64,000 bases of DNA from Nocardia takedensis NBRC 100417 (GTDB taxonomy: Bacteria; Actinomycetota; Actinomycetes; Mycobacteriales; Mycobacteriaceae): assembly GCF_000308695.1 (NCBI RefSeq), contig NZ_BAGG01000093.1:62001-126000 (forward strand), given 5' to 3'. The first letter of the stretch is position 1, and every line of letters starts with the position of its first letter. Of this stretch, positions 16,661-24,749 are shown piece after piece. Made by a program: the position numbers and the translations under genes. The notes under the pieces were generated by a model. It saw only the letters and a program-made list of their open reading frames with translations. It was not told the DNA's origin and did not search any database.

Positions 16661-16688
16661 TATTTACTTCAGCCGATCGGGCTGACAA
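16661..16688 (-). promoter_or_regulatory. Promoter of the 38-residue gene
   Basis: On the minus strand TTGTCA (16683-16688) is separated by 16 nt from TAAATA (16661-16666), and the ATG follows 20 bases further on. The surrounding DNA is unusually AT-rich for this window. Confidence 0.5.
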
Positions 16689-17117
16689 TGGGCACATCGG
16701 CGGGTTTCCCGCTCGGGTTACCGAATTCCACGTGTTAGTGACCGGGAACACAGTGATAGCCGATATTCGATCATTGACACCTGAACTAGGGGCTTGCCGA
16801 ACCGAAAATCATGCTCTACCTGCTGTTTTGTTGCCCGAATAGAACTGAACGAACGACCATCAGTGCGCGGTAGTCGAACTACGACGCGCGTGACGCGAAA
16901 TTCACGGTTTGACCGGGAGATACTTCAAACATTTCTTCAACACATCGTCATGTCGACCCGACTTGACCGCTGCCCGGAAAAATAGGGGCGGCGCGGCGTT
17001 ATCGCACGGTGATAGCGGTTGTCGAGACCGCGGGACATCCGCCGACGATCCGCGGGGCGGGCCCGAGCGAGGAAAAACCGACTGCGCGACCCGCCCGCCG
17101 CGCCCTACCATCGCGCC
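16689..17117. other. AT-richer intergenic region
   Basis: About 430 bp between two divergent genes, clearly lower in GC than the flanks. It contains a 13-bp palindrome GTAGT-CGA-ACTAC at 16870-16882 and short open frames that lack ribosome binding sites and coding bias. It may be a regulatory region or decayed sequence; no gene is supported. Confidence 0.45.
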
Positions 17118-18041
17118 ATGTCCTTGCGCGCGATCCCCGACTCGATGGCTCCGGCCGTCGTCGCCTCCATCGATGCCGAACTCGACCGCGTCGCCGCCGA
17201 GCACCGCGTGCGCATCCCGCTGGCCATCGAAAGCGGCAGCCGCGCCTGGGGTTTCCCCTCCCCCGACTCCGACTACGACTGCCGTTTCGTCTACATCGCG
17301 TCGCTGGAGGACTACCTGACGCCGTGGCGGACCCGCGACGTCATCGAGACACCGCTGGTGGGGCTGCTCGACGTGAACGGGTGGGATCTGGCCAAGGCGC
17401 TGCGGTTGCTGGTCGCGGGCAACGCGGTGCTGATCGAATGGCTGCGGTCACCGATCGTCTACCGCGGCGATCCGCGTTTCCGCGCCGAGTTGCGCGCGCT
17501 GGCCGACCAGGTCGCCGACCGGGACCGGGTGGCGCGGCACTACCTGCATCTGGGACGCAAGCAGTGGGCGGCGGCGCAGCGGACGGGCGGGCTCAAGCGA
17601 CTGTTCTACGCGTTGCGGCCCGCGATGGCGTTGCGCTGGCTGCGCGAGCACCCGGGGACCTCGGTCGCGCCGATGCACCTGCCGACCCTGATGGCCGACT
17701 GCGCCGTCGAGGCGGATCTGGCGACGGCGGTGACCGAACTCACCGAGTTGAAGACGCGCACCAGGGAGATGGGCTCCGGGGCGAGGCCCGCGGCGATCGC
17801 CGCGTTCGTCACCGACGAGTTCGACCTGGCCGAGACGCTGTTCCCCCGCCCCGGCAACCGCGACCTCGGCCCCGCGCGGGCGGCGACGGCGGAGTTCTTC
17901 CGCACCTGGGCGACGGCCGAGGCGACGACTCGACCGACGGAGACACAGCCGAGGGAGACTCCGCCGACGGAGACTCCGCCGACGAGGGCGGCTCAGCCGA
18001 CGACGCGCACGCCGATCGCCTCGGGACCGGCCTTGACCTGA
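17118..18041 (+). CDS. Predicted nucleotidyltransferase (YcgL/RlaP-like)
   Basis: A 307-residue protein of the DNA polymerase beta nucleotidyltransferase superfamily, closest by eye to the COG3541/RlaP group. The catalytic signature is ESGSRAWGFPSPDSDYD at about residues 38-54, with G-S and the D-x-D carboxylates, followed by the insert LIEWLRSPIVYR typical of this group. RlaP relatives occur with RNA repair genes, but no ligase or other repair gene is adjacent here. The last 40 residues are a Thr/Pro-rich tail, and the final 49 bases overlap the 3' end of the opposite-strand cold-shock gene. I start at the ATG at 17118; the frame is open further upstream without a ribosome binding site. Confidence 0.8.
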   Translation: MSLRAIPDSMAPAVVASIDAELDRVAAEHRVRIPLAIESGSRAWGFPSPDSDYDCRFVYIASLEDYLTPWRTRDVIETPLVGLLDVNGWDLAKALRLLVAGNAVLIEWLRSPIVYRGDPRFRAELRALADQVADRDRVARHYLHLGRKQWAAAQRTGGLKRLFYALRPAMALRWLREHPGTSVAPMHLPTLMADCAVEADLATAVTELTELKTRTREMGSGARPAAIAAFVTDEFDLAETLFPRPGNRDLGPARAATAEFFRTWATAEATTRPTETQPRETPPTETPPTRAAQPTTRTPIASGPALT

Positions 18042-18199
18042 CGTAGCTCGAACTGCACGCGCTGGCCCGCGCTCAGCGCACGGAAGCCGGAACCGTGCAA
18101 TTCCTTGTAGTCGACGAACACGTCGGGGCCCTCACCGTCCTGGCTGATGAACCCGAAGCCCTTCTCGGTGTCGAACCACTTCACCGTCCCGTGGACCAT
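17993..18199 (-). CDS. Cold-shock domain protein, divergent copy
   Basis: A 68-residue single cold-shock domain. RNP1 appears as KGFGFISQD and RNP2 as VFVDY, so the usual second aromatic or His of the VFVHY motif is replaced by Asp. The C-terminal half (LRQVKAGPEAIGVRVVG) departs from classical CspA. It binds single-stranded nucleic acid. The start is the ATG of MVHGTVKWFD. It lies downstream of a second, more typical csp gene and is separated from it by a strong terminator, so it should have its own promoter. Confidence 0.9.
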   Translation of the reverse strand: MVHGTVKWFDTEKGFGFISQDGEGPDVFVDYKELHGSGFRALSAGQRVQFELRQVKAGPEAIGVRVVG

Positions 18200-18303
18200 G
18201 CGTCGCGTTCCTCCGTGCCCGGCGGCCCGCCCGCTGCGCCCCACCGATGGACCAATGGTGGCACGGGTGCGCCTCCGGTGCGGTGACACGGTGTACGAAA
18301 GCA

Positions 18304-18337
18304 GACGCCCCCCGTACCTGTCGGTACGGGGGGCGTC
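18304..18337 (-). terminator. Terminator of the cspA-type gene
   Basis: A perfect 15-bp inverted repeat (GACGCCCCCCGTACC and complement) with loop TGTC, 37 bp beyond the stop of the upstream cold-shock gene. It is the longest perfect terminator stem in the window. Confidence 0.75.
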
Positions 18338-18374
18338 GAAGCTTGGTCGCACTCAGAGAGCGCGGCCGGGGCTA

Positions 18375-18578
18375 TCAGAGGACGCGCACATCCTGCGCCT
18401 GCGGTCCCTTCTGACCCTGGCCGATCTCGAACTCCACGCGCTGCCCTTCGTCGAGGGAGCGGAAGCCCGAGCCGCTAACAGCCGAGTAGTGCACGAAGAC
18501 GTCGGGGCCTCCGCCGTCTTGCGCGATGAAGCCGAAGCCCTTCTCGCTGTTGAACCACTTCACAACACCTTGAGCCAT
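18375..18578 (-). CDS. cspA: CspA-type cold-shock protein
   Basis: A canonical 67-residue cold-shock protein, an RNA chaperone. RNP1 is KGFGFIAQD and RNP2 is VFVHYSAV, and the length is exactly that of classical CspA. The start is the ATG of MAQGVVKWF with AGGAAAG upstream; a longer in-frame reading of 12 residues lacks a ribosome binding site. It ends ahead of a very strong terminator. Confidence 0.95.
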   Translation of the reverse strand: MAQGVVKWFNSEKGFGFIAQDGGGPDVFVHYSAVSGSGFRSLDEGQRVEFEIGQGQKGPQAQDVRVL

Positions 18579-18759
18579 TTCATACTTTCCTGTAGACGAG
18601 CCAGATTCTGACAAAGGGATGTCCTGGTCTCGACATCAACGATGCCACGGTCCGACGAATTCGGCCACATCGGATACCGGAAACTGTGACCCATCCCTCC
18701 CGATCGAGGGGAGTGGGCGTGCGAAATCCCACCTTTCCGGGCATCGGCGCGGCCCCGGA

Positions 18760-20595
18760 TCACCTCGGCGGCAGCAGGCGCGTCTGCCGGATCTTGCCCG
18801 CCGCGTAGTCCTCGTGGCCGGAAAGCGCGTGCGGCACACCGACTTCCCACCAGGCGCCCGCCTCGGTCCACGCGCTCGGGGCGGTGCGCACGACGACGAC
18901 GGCGGGGCGGCGCTCGGCCCGCGCGGTCTCGCGCGCCCACGCGTAGGAAGCGCGGAATTCCGCCATCCCGGAAACCTCGACGGCGGCGCAGCCCAATGCG
19001 CGCGCGTGCTCGCGGAAATTCACGCGCGGCGGCGCGGAGTGTTCGCTGCGGCAGTCGTCGTAGAAATTGTTGAAAGCCTTCCCACCCTGCCCCTGTTGTA
19101 AACGTGCGATCACGGCGTAGCCGTCGTTGTCGCACACCACCGCCACGAACGGGTGGCCCGCGAACGCCGCGGAGAACAGTTCGGAGTTCAGCATCAGGTA
19201 GGAACCGTCGCCGACCAGCGCCGTGACCAGGCCGTCCGTGCGGGCCATCGCCGCACCCCACGCGCCCGCGAGTTCGTAACCCATGCAGGAGAATCCGTAC
19301 TCGACGTCCATCGTCGGGCGGCCTCCGCGCGCCCGCCAGCCGCCGACCAGTTCGCCCGGTAATCCGCCCGCCGCCGTGACCACGTAGTCCTCGGGGCCGC
19401 TGCTCTCCTCGACCACCCCGACGACCTGCGCGTAGGTGAGGGGGCCGTCCGCGACGCGCAGCGCGTCGACGTGGGCGTCCCACCCCGCGCGCAGTGTCGC
19501 CGCCCGCTCCGTCCAGGCCGCCTCGACCCGCAGATCCGGCGAAGAGAGCTCCGGCAGGGTCGCCGCGGCATCGCCGACGACCGCGAGCGCCCCGCGTTTG
19601 ACCGCGTCGAAGCGTGCCGTGTTGACGGTGACGATCGCCACGTCGGCGGCGAAGACCGACCAGGAGGCGGTGGTGAAGTCCTGGAGGCGGGTGCCGACGG
19701 CCAGGACCACGTCGGCCGCGGCGGCCATGGCGTTCGCCGAGGCCGAACCGGTCACGCCCAGCGGTCCGGCGTAGAGCGGGTGGTCGTGGCGGACCAGGGT
19801 GCGTCCCGCGGTGGTCTCCACGATCGGGATGCCGTGCCGCTCGGCGAAGGCCAGTGCGACGGCGGCGGCCCCGGAATAGCGCACGCCGCCGCCGAGGATC
19901 AGCAACGGCCGCCGGGACGTGCGCAGGACCTCGCGCGCCGCCGCGATCTCGCCGAGGTCGGCGCGGGGGCGCGGCACGCGGTGCACGACCGGCGCGAACA
20001 ACGCGTCAGGGAAGTCGAAGGTCTCGACCTGGACGTCCTGGGGCAGCGCGAGGGTGACCGGGCCGGTGCGCGACGGGTCGGTGAGCACCGCCGCGACCTG
20101 CGGCAGGGTGCCGAGCAGCTGTTCGGGGCGGGTGAGACGGTCGAAATACCGGCTGACCGGGCGCAGCGCGTCGTTCACCGTCACGCCGGGCTGGGCGAAA
20201 TCCTCGATCTGTTGCAGCACCGGGTCACTCGCCCGCCCCGCGAAGGTGTCGCCGGGCAGGAGCAGCAGCGGCAACCGGTTGGCGTGGGCCACGCCCGCCG
20301 CGGTCACCAGGTTGGCCGCGCCGGGCCCGATGGACGTGGTCACCACGCCGACCTGCCGCCGGTCGGTGGCCTTGGCGTAACCGATCGCCGCGAGTGCCAT
20401 GCCCTGTTCGGTGTGCCCGCGCCACACCGGCAACTCCGCGCGATGCTCGTACAGCGCGGTGCCCAGACCGAGGACGTTGCCGTGCCCGAAGATGGCGAAC
20501 ACCGCCGGGAACAGGGGCACCTCGCGGCCGTCGAGGGTTTCGGCGCGCTGGGCCGCGAGCCAGGCGACCAGCGCCTGGGCCGTCGTCAGTTCCAC
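18760..20595 (-). CDS. iolD: 3D-(3,5/4)-trihydroxycyclohexane-1,2-dione hydrolase
   Basis: IolD is a thiamine-diphosphate enzyme that opens the ring of the inosose-derived diketone in myo-inositol breakdown. The 611-residue protein has the three-domain ThDP architecture: ITG-type N-terminus with HTEQGMALAAIGYAKA (catalytic Glu) and the C-terminal ThDP site ALVGDGSYLMLNSELFSAA. YDDCRSEHSAPPRVNF is characteristic of IolD rather than acetolactate synthase. The start is a GTG. It is the last gene of the operon iolE-iolC-iolB-iolD, 67 bp after iolB. Confidence 0.93.
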   Translation of the reverse strand: MELTTAQALVAWLAAQRAETLDGREVPLFPAVFAIFGHGNVLGLGTALYEHRAELPVWRGHTEQGMALAAIGYAKATDRRQVGVVTTSIGPGAANLVTAAGVAHANRLPLLLLPGDTFAGRASDPVLQQIEDFAQPGVTVNDALRPVSRYFDRLTRPEQLLGTLPQVAAVLTDPSRTGPVTLALPQDVQVETFDFPDALFAPVVHRVPRPRADLGEIAAAREVLRTSRRPLLILGGGVRYSGAAAVALAFAERHGIPIVETTAGRTLVRHDHPLYAGPLGVTGSASANAMAAAADVVLAVGTRLQDFTTASWSVFAADVAIVTVNTARFDAVKRGALAVVGDAAATLPELSSPDLRVEAAWTERAATLRAGWDAHVDALRVADGPLTYAQVVGVVEESSGPEDYVVTAAGGLPGELVGGWRARGGRPTMDVEYGFSCMGYELAGAWGAAMARTDGLVTALVGDGSYLMLNSELFSAAFAGHPFVAVVCDNDGYAVIARLQQGQGGKAFNNFYDDCRSEHSAPPRVNFREHARALGCAAVEVSGMAEFRASYAWARETARAERRPAVVVVRTAPSAWTEAGAWWEVGVPHALSGHEDYAAGKIRQTRLLPPR

Positions 20596-20662
20596 GCGGC
20601 GGACACCGCCCCGGACCTGCCGCGCCGACCGGCCCCCGGTACGGGCGCGGGATGAGCGGCCG

Positions 20663-21547
20663 TCATCGCCGCCCCCGGTGATCGGTGAGCGGGCAGCGCG
20701 GGTCGGCGGGTTCCTCGGCCCAGCGCTCGCGGACCCAGGCGTGCGCGGGATCGTCGCAGAAAGCCATCGACCGTTCGGGCCCCGGACCCGCCAGCACGTT
20801 GAGGTAGTACATCGGGTGACCGGGGGCGGCGACGCACGGACCGTGGTATCCGCGCGGGATCAGGAAGACGTCGCCGTCGCGCACGGTGACCGTCTCGTCG
20901 ATCGCGCCATCGGCGGTGTAGGTGCGGTGCAGGCCGAATCCTGACGGGCCGGGGGTGATCCCGTCGCGTTCGGCGATGCGGAAGTAGTAGATCTCCTCGT
21001 TGACCGATTCGTGGGCGCTCGCCTCGTCGTGCTTGTGCGGCGGATAGGACGACCAGTTGCCGTCGGGGGTGAGCACTTCGCAGGCCATCAGGCGGTCGGC
21101 GTGCTCCCACACTCCGGGCGCCCCGAAGTTGGTGACCTGGCGGGTCGCTCGGCCCGCGCCGCGCACCTCCACCGGCACCCCTTCGGCGGGACCGTATCTC
21201 GGGGTCAGTCGACGCTCGCAGCGAGCCGAGGGCACCGCCGCCAGCAGACCCGTCTCGGTCGCCACCACGGCCTCGGCCTCGCGCGGCAGGTAGAGGAAAT
21301 CGCTGACCCCGGCGAACACCGAGGTCCGGCCGCGCAGCCGAAATCGCTCGCCGTCGACCTCGACCGTGCCCGATCCGGACAGCGGCAGGACGAACGCCTC
21401 GCACTCGCCCGTGCGCAGTGTCCGGGCCTCGCCCGCCGGGAGGTCGAGGACCCACAGGCCGGTGTAGGTCCAGCCCGCTGCGTGCGGGGTCAGCACGATC
21501 GGGTAGGGGCCTTCGCGCAGCGAGCCCGCCGGGCGGTGCAAGCTCAT
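20663..21547 (-). CDS. iolB: 5-deoxy-glucuronate isomerase
   Basis: IolB converts 5-deoxy-glucuronate to 2-deoxy-5-keto-gluconate in inositol catabolism. The 294-residue double cupin shows the metal-binding segment SSYPPHKHDEASAHESVNEEIYY-type pattern (His-x-His and Glu; about residues 164-186) and the family ending FLIPRGYHGPCVAAPGHPMYY. Its ATG overlaps the iolC stop by four bases, so the two are translationally coupled. Confidence 0.93.
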   Translation of the reverse strand: MSLHRPAGSLREGPYPIVLTPHAAGWTYTGLWVLDLPAGEARTLRTGECEAFVLPLSGSGTVEVDGERFRLRGRTSVFAGVSDFLYLPREAEAVVATETGLLAAVPSARCERRLTPRYGPAEGVPVEVRGAGRATRQVTNFGAPGVWEHADRLMACEVLTPDGNWSSYPPHKHDEASAHESVNEEIYYFRIAERDGITPGPSGFGLHRTYTADGAIDETVTVRDGDVFLIPRGYHGPCVAAPGHPMYYLNVLAGPGPERSMAFCDDPAHAWVRERWAEEPADPRCPLTDHRGRR

Positions 21548-22515
21548 CCGACGCGCTCCCCGTCGGCCACGACGGGACGCCCGTCGAGGAGGGCTTCGAT
21601 CTCCGCCGCCGTCGGCATGGCGTCCGCGCAGGCCAGTCGGGAAGCGACCAGCGCGCCCGCGGCGTTGGCGAATTCGGCCAGCCGCCGCGGCGGCCACCCC
21701 GCGAGCAACCCGTGCGCCAGCGCCCCGCCGAATCCGTCGCCCGCGCCCAGCCCGCACACCACCCGGACCGCGTGCGACGGCACCCGCACGCGCTCGTCCG
21801 CGGTGGCGACCAGCACGCCCTCGGCCCCGCATTTGACGACCGCGCAGCGCACCCCGGCGGCGAGCAGACGGTCGGCGGCGCGCGCCGGGTCGGCGGTCCC
21901 CACAACCACCCTGGTCTCCTCGCGATTGCCGACCACCGCGCTCACCCGCGGCAGCATCGCGCCGATCGCCGCGCGGGCGGTGGCCTCGTCCGGCCAGAAC
22001 ATCGGCCGGTAGTCCAGATCCAGCACGGTGTGCGCGCGGCGGGCGCGCCGCCGCAGTATCGCGCGCTGCGTGCCGCGCGCGGGTTCGGCGCTGACCCCGG
22101 TGCCGGTGACCCACAGCAGGGGCACCGAATCCACCGTCTCCCAGGGCACCTCGTCCTCGGTGAGGGTCAGGTCGGGTGCGATGGGCGCGCGGTAGAACAG
22201 CAGTGTCGGCTCGGCGGGCGGGGTGAGTTCGCAGAACACCACGGGCGTCAGCAGATTCGGCGCGGTGCCCACGTGACGCGCTGTGACGCCGAACTTCTCC
22301 AGCGCGGCGCGGACGTAGTCGCCGAAGCCGTCCGGGCCGACCTTGGTCAGCACGGCGCTGCGGCGACCCAGCCGGGCCGCCGCCACCGCCACGTTGGTCG
22401 CGGTGCCGCCCAACGATTTCGCGAAGGTGGCGACCTCGGCCAGCGGGACGCCGCTCTGTTCCGGATACAGGTCGACGCCGACCCGGCCGACGGTGAGGAT
22501 GTCCAGGTCGGTCAT
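21544..22515 (-). CDS. iolC: 5-dehydro-2-deoxygluconokinase
   Basis: A PfkB/ribokinase-family sugar kinase of 323 residues, assigned as IolC from the operon. The family signatures are GGTATNVAVAAARLG near residue 36 and CGLGAGDGFGGALAHGLL near residue 264, which carries the catalytic Asp. The start MTDLDILTVGRVGVDLYPEQ is typical of IolC. ATGA overlaps join it to iolE upstream and iolB downstream. Confidence 0.92.
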   Translation of the reverse strand: MTDLDILTVGRVGVDLYPEQSGVPLAEVATFAKSLGGTATNVAVAAARLGRRSAVLTKVGPDGFGDYVRAALEKFGVTARHVGTAPNLLTPVVFCELTPPAEPTLLFYRAPIAPDLTLTEDEVPWETVDSVPLLWVTGTGVSAEPARGTQRAILRRRARRAHTVLDLDYRPMFWPDEATARAAIGAMLPRVSAVVGNREETRVVVGTADPARAADRLLAAGVRCAVVKCGAEGVLVATADERVRVPSHAVRVVCGLGAGDGFGGALAHGLLAGWPPRRLAEFANAAGALVASRLACADAMPTAAEIEALLDGRPVVADGERVG

Positions 22516-23429
22516 CGCACCAGTTCCCGACCGTCGGCCCCGCGCCGCCCCCGCAGGATCCGGCCGAGGTGGTCCAGGCTCCGCGCGGCGTCGCGGGTGG
22601 GCGCGTCGACGGTGTCGCGCGGGCCGAGAGCCGTGTCCTGTTCGAGGACATACCATCCCGCGTAGTCGCCCTCGGCCAGCAGGTCGAGCAACCCGGCGAC
22701 GTCGAGGTCACCGTCCCCCAGCGGCGGGTACAGCCCGGCGCGCACGGCCTCGGTGTACCCCAGTGCGCCCGAGGCGATGTCGTCGAGCAGCCCGAGGCGG
22801 ACGTCCTTGAGGTGCACGTGACCGACCCGGTCGCGGTGGCGGCGCGCCAGCAGCAGCGGATCGGTTCCGCCGACGAGCAGGTGGCCGGTGTCCAGGCACA
22901 GCGACAGCGGCGAGTCGGCGAGGAAACGTTCGATGTCGTACTCGGTTTCGACGTGGGTGCCGACGTGCGGGTGCACGACCGTGCGCAGGCCGTGCGCGGC
23001 CGCGAGTTCGGCGACCGCGCCGGCGGTCGCGATCAGGGTGCGCCACTGGCCCTCGGTCAACTCGGGTCTGGTGTCGTAGCCGGACAGTCCGGTGGCCGCC
23101 GCCAGGATCAGGATCTCCGCGCCCGCCGCCGCGAATCCGGTGACGGTGGCGCGCGCGGCGCGGATCGCCGCGGCGGGATCGCGGTGCAGCGGCAGGGCGA
23201 GGAACCCGCCGATACCGCGCAGCCCGTAGGAGTCGAGCAGCGCGCGAGCCGCGGCGGGGTCGGTCGGGAGGTAGCCGGGCGGGCCGAATTCGGTGGCCGT
23301 CACCCCGAGCGAGGCCATCGCCGACAGGACGACGGGCGCGGCCGGGACCGTGCCCCATCCCGGGACCTCGCACACCCCCCAGGAGATCGGCGCGAGCGCG
23401 ACGCGCGGCGGTGCGAGAGGTTCGCTCAT
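22512..23429 (-). CDS. iolE: Inosose dehydratase-type TIM-barrel protein
   Basis: A 305-residue xylose-isomerase-like TIM barrel, read as IolE (2-keto-myo-inositol dehydratase) from the operon and from motifs: APISWGVCEVPGWG at the start, HPHVGTHVETEYDIERFL, LCLDTGHLLVGGTDPL and HVHLKDVR, which supply metal ligands. The IolH/IolI epimerase-type barrels are similar, so the exact activity is slightly uncertain. The start is the ATG at 23429, 43 bp after the likely transcription start. It is the first gene of the iolECBD operon. Confidence 0.85.
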   Translation of the reverse strand: MSEPLAPPRVALAPISWGVCEVPGWGTVPAAPVVLSAMASLGVTATEFGPPGYLPTDPAAARALLDSYGLRGIGGFLALPLHRDPAAAIRAARATVTGFAAAGAEILILAAATGLSGYDTRPELTEGQWRTLIATAGAVAELAAAHGLRTVVHPHVGTHVETEYDIERFLADSPLSLCLDTGHLLVGGTDPLLLARRHRDRVGHVHLKDVRLGLLDDIASGALGYTEAVRAGLYPPLGDGDLDVAGLLDLLAEGDYAGWYVLEQDTALGPRDTVDAPTRDAARSLDHLGRILRGRRGADGRELVR

Positions 23430-23478
23430 CGGTGTCTCCGGCCTTCGAGGTGACGAGTGGCGTCGTGGAGCGCTCCCC

Positions 23479-23507
23479 ACTATGTAATGCGGGACATACG
23501 GTGTCAA
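23479..23507 (-). promoter_or_regulatory. Promoter and operator of the iolECBD operon
   Basis: On the minus strand a consensus -35 TTGACA (23502-23507) is followed after 17 nt by CATAGT (23479-23484). An inverted repeat TATGT-N8-ACATA (23481-23498) covers the -10 box and spacer, an ideal position for a repressor. The cognate regulator is not encoded next to the operon. Confidence 0.65.
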
Positions 23508-23602
23508 GGTGCGGCGCGGACGGGTCTCCAGGCCGCTCACCTGCGGAAATCACGAGTCGGAAGATCATCGCCGTGTGCCGTTCACGCGGCGGGCGCACGC
23601 TG

Positions 23603-23631
23603 TTGATCGCCCCGGCGCGAGGTTGTAACCT
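23603..23631 (+). promoter_or_regulatory. Promoter of the inositol dehydrogenase-type gene
   Basis: TTGATC (23603-23608), 17 nt, TAACCT (23626-23631). The -10 region overlaps a dyad GAGGTT-GT-AACCTC (23619-23632) that may be an operator. It points to the gene at 23736. Confidence 0.5.
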
Positions 23632-23735
23632 CCGTCACGACACGGCCGTCGCCTCGCCCGCGTGAGGCGGCGGTCCGCCCCGGATCGGCGCGCGCAAGAA
23701 AGAATTCGGTCGAACGTCTCGAGAGGGGAACCGCG

Positions 23736-24749
23736 ATGGCACCCGTGACCATCGGCGTGGCGGGGGCCGGTCGGATCGGTTCCGCGCACGCCGCCGCACT
23801 GGCCCGCCTGTCGGAGGTCGAGCGCGTTCTGGTCGCCGACGTGGATGCCGACCGGGCCGCGAAACTCGCCGCCGATCTCGGTGTCGAGGCCGTCGCGGAT
23901 GTCACCGCCCTGCTCGCTTCCGACCTCACCGGTCTGGTCGTGGCCACCCCCACCGACACCCACCCCGAACTCGTGACCCGCGCGGTGGACGAGGGCGTCC
24001 CGGTGCTGTGCGAGAAACCGCTCGCCGCCGACCTAGCGGGCACCCTGTCGTTGCTGACCCGCCTGGAACAGCGCGAAGTCCCCGTGCAGGTCGGGTTCCA
24101 GCGCCGGTTCGACGCGGGCTACCGGGCGGCGCGCGCGGCGGTCGCGGACGGACGACTGGGCCGGGTGCACAGCCTGCGCGCCACCACCCTCGATCCCGCG
24201 CCGCCGCCCGCCGACTACCTGCCGCATTCCGGCGGGATCTTCCGCGACTGCGGCGTCCACGATTTCGACGCGCTGCGCTGGGTGTCGGGTCGCGAGGTGG
24301 TGGAGGTCTACGCGCGCGGGGCCAACCGCGGCGACGCGATCTTCGCGGCCTGCGACGACGTCGACACCGCCCACGTCGTGTTGGCGCTCGACGACGACAG
24401 CCTGGCGACCGTCGCCCTGACCCGCTACAACGGCGCGGGCTACGACGTGCGTCTGGAAGTGCTCGGCTCGCACGGCAACGTCGTCGTCGGACTCGACGGA
24501 CGCACACCGCTGCATTCGGCCGAACCCGGCGTTCCCGGCCCCGACCGACCGCACGCGAATTTCCTGGATCGCTTCGCCGACGCCTACGCCGAGGAACTCG
24601 CCTGTTTCGTCCGGGCGGCCACCGGCCAGGGGCCCGTGCTCTGCCCGCCGCGCGACGCGCTCGAGGCTTTCTACATCGCCGAAGCCTGCGCGCTCTCGCG
24701 CCGGGCGGGTCGACCGGTCGCCGTCGCGGAGGTCAGGGTCGCGGACTGA
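23736..24749 (+). CDS. iolG: Inositol 2-dehydrogenase-type oxidoreductase
   Basis: A 337-residue GFO/IDH/MocA-family NAD(P)-dependent oxidoreductase. The N-terminal Rossmann motif is GVAGAGRIGSAHAAAL, the conserved EKPLAADLAG follows at about residue 91, and the catalytic region is GGIFRDCGVHDFDALRWVSG. Beside iolECBD it is best read as IolG, which oxidises myo-inositol to inosose, the first step of the pathway, though scyllo-inositol or related substrates are possible. A GAGAGGGG ribosome binding site precedes the ATG. The last 79 bases overlap the opposite-strand DNA methyltransferase gene. Confidence 0.85.
   Translation: MAPVTIGVAGAGRIGSAHAAALARLSEVERVLVADVDADRAAKLAADLGVEAVADVTALLASDLTGLVVATPTDTHPELVTRAVDEGVPVLCEKPLAADLAGTLSLLTRLEQREVPVQVGFQRRFDAGYRAARAAVADGRLGRVHSLRATTLDPAPPPADYLPHSGGIFRDCGVHDFDALRWVSGREVVEVYARGANRGDAIFAACDDVDTAHVVLALDDDSLATVALTRYNGAGYDVRLEVLGSHGNVVVGLDGRTPLHSAEPGVPGPDRPHANFLDRFADAYAEELACFVRAATGQGPVLCPPRDALEAFYIAEACALSRRAGRPVAVAEVRVAD

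Noticed and set aside
18760..24749. The iol cluster as a recent genomic island
   Set aside because: GC, GC3 and start usage match the flanks; there are no tRNA, integrase or direct repeats at its ends.
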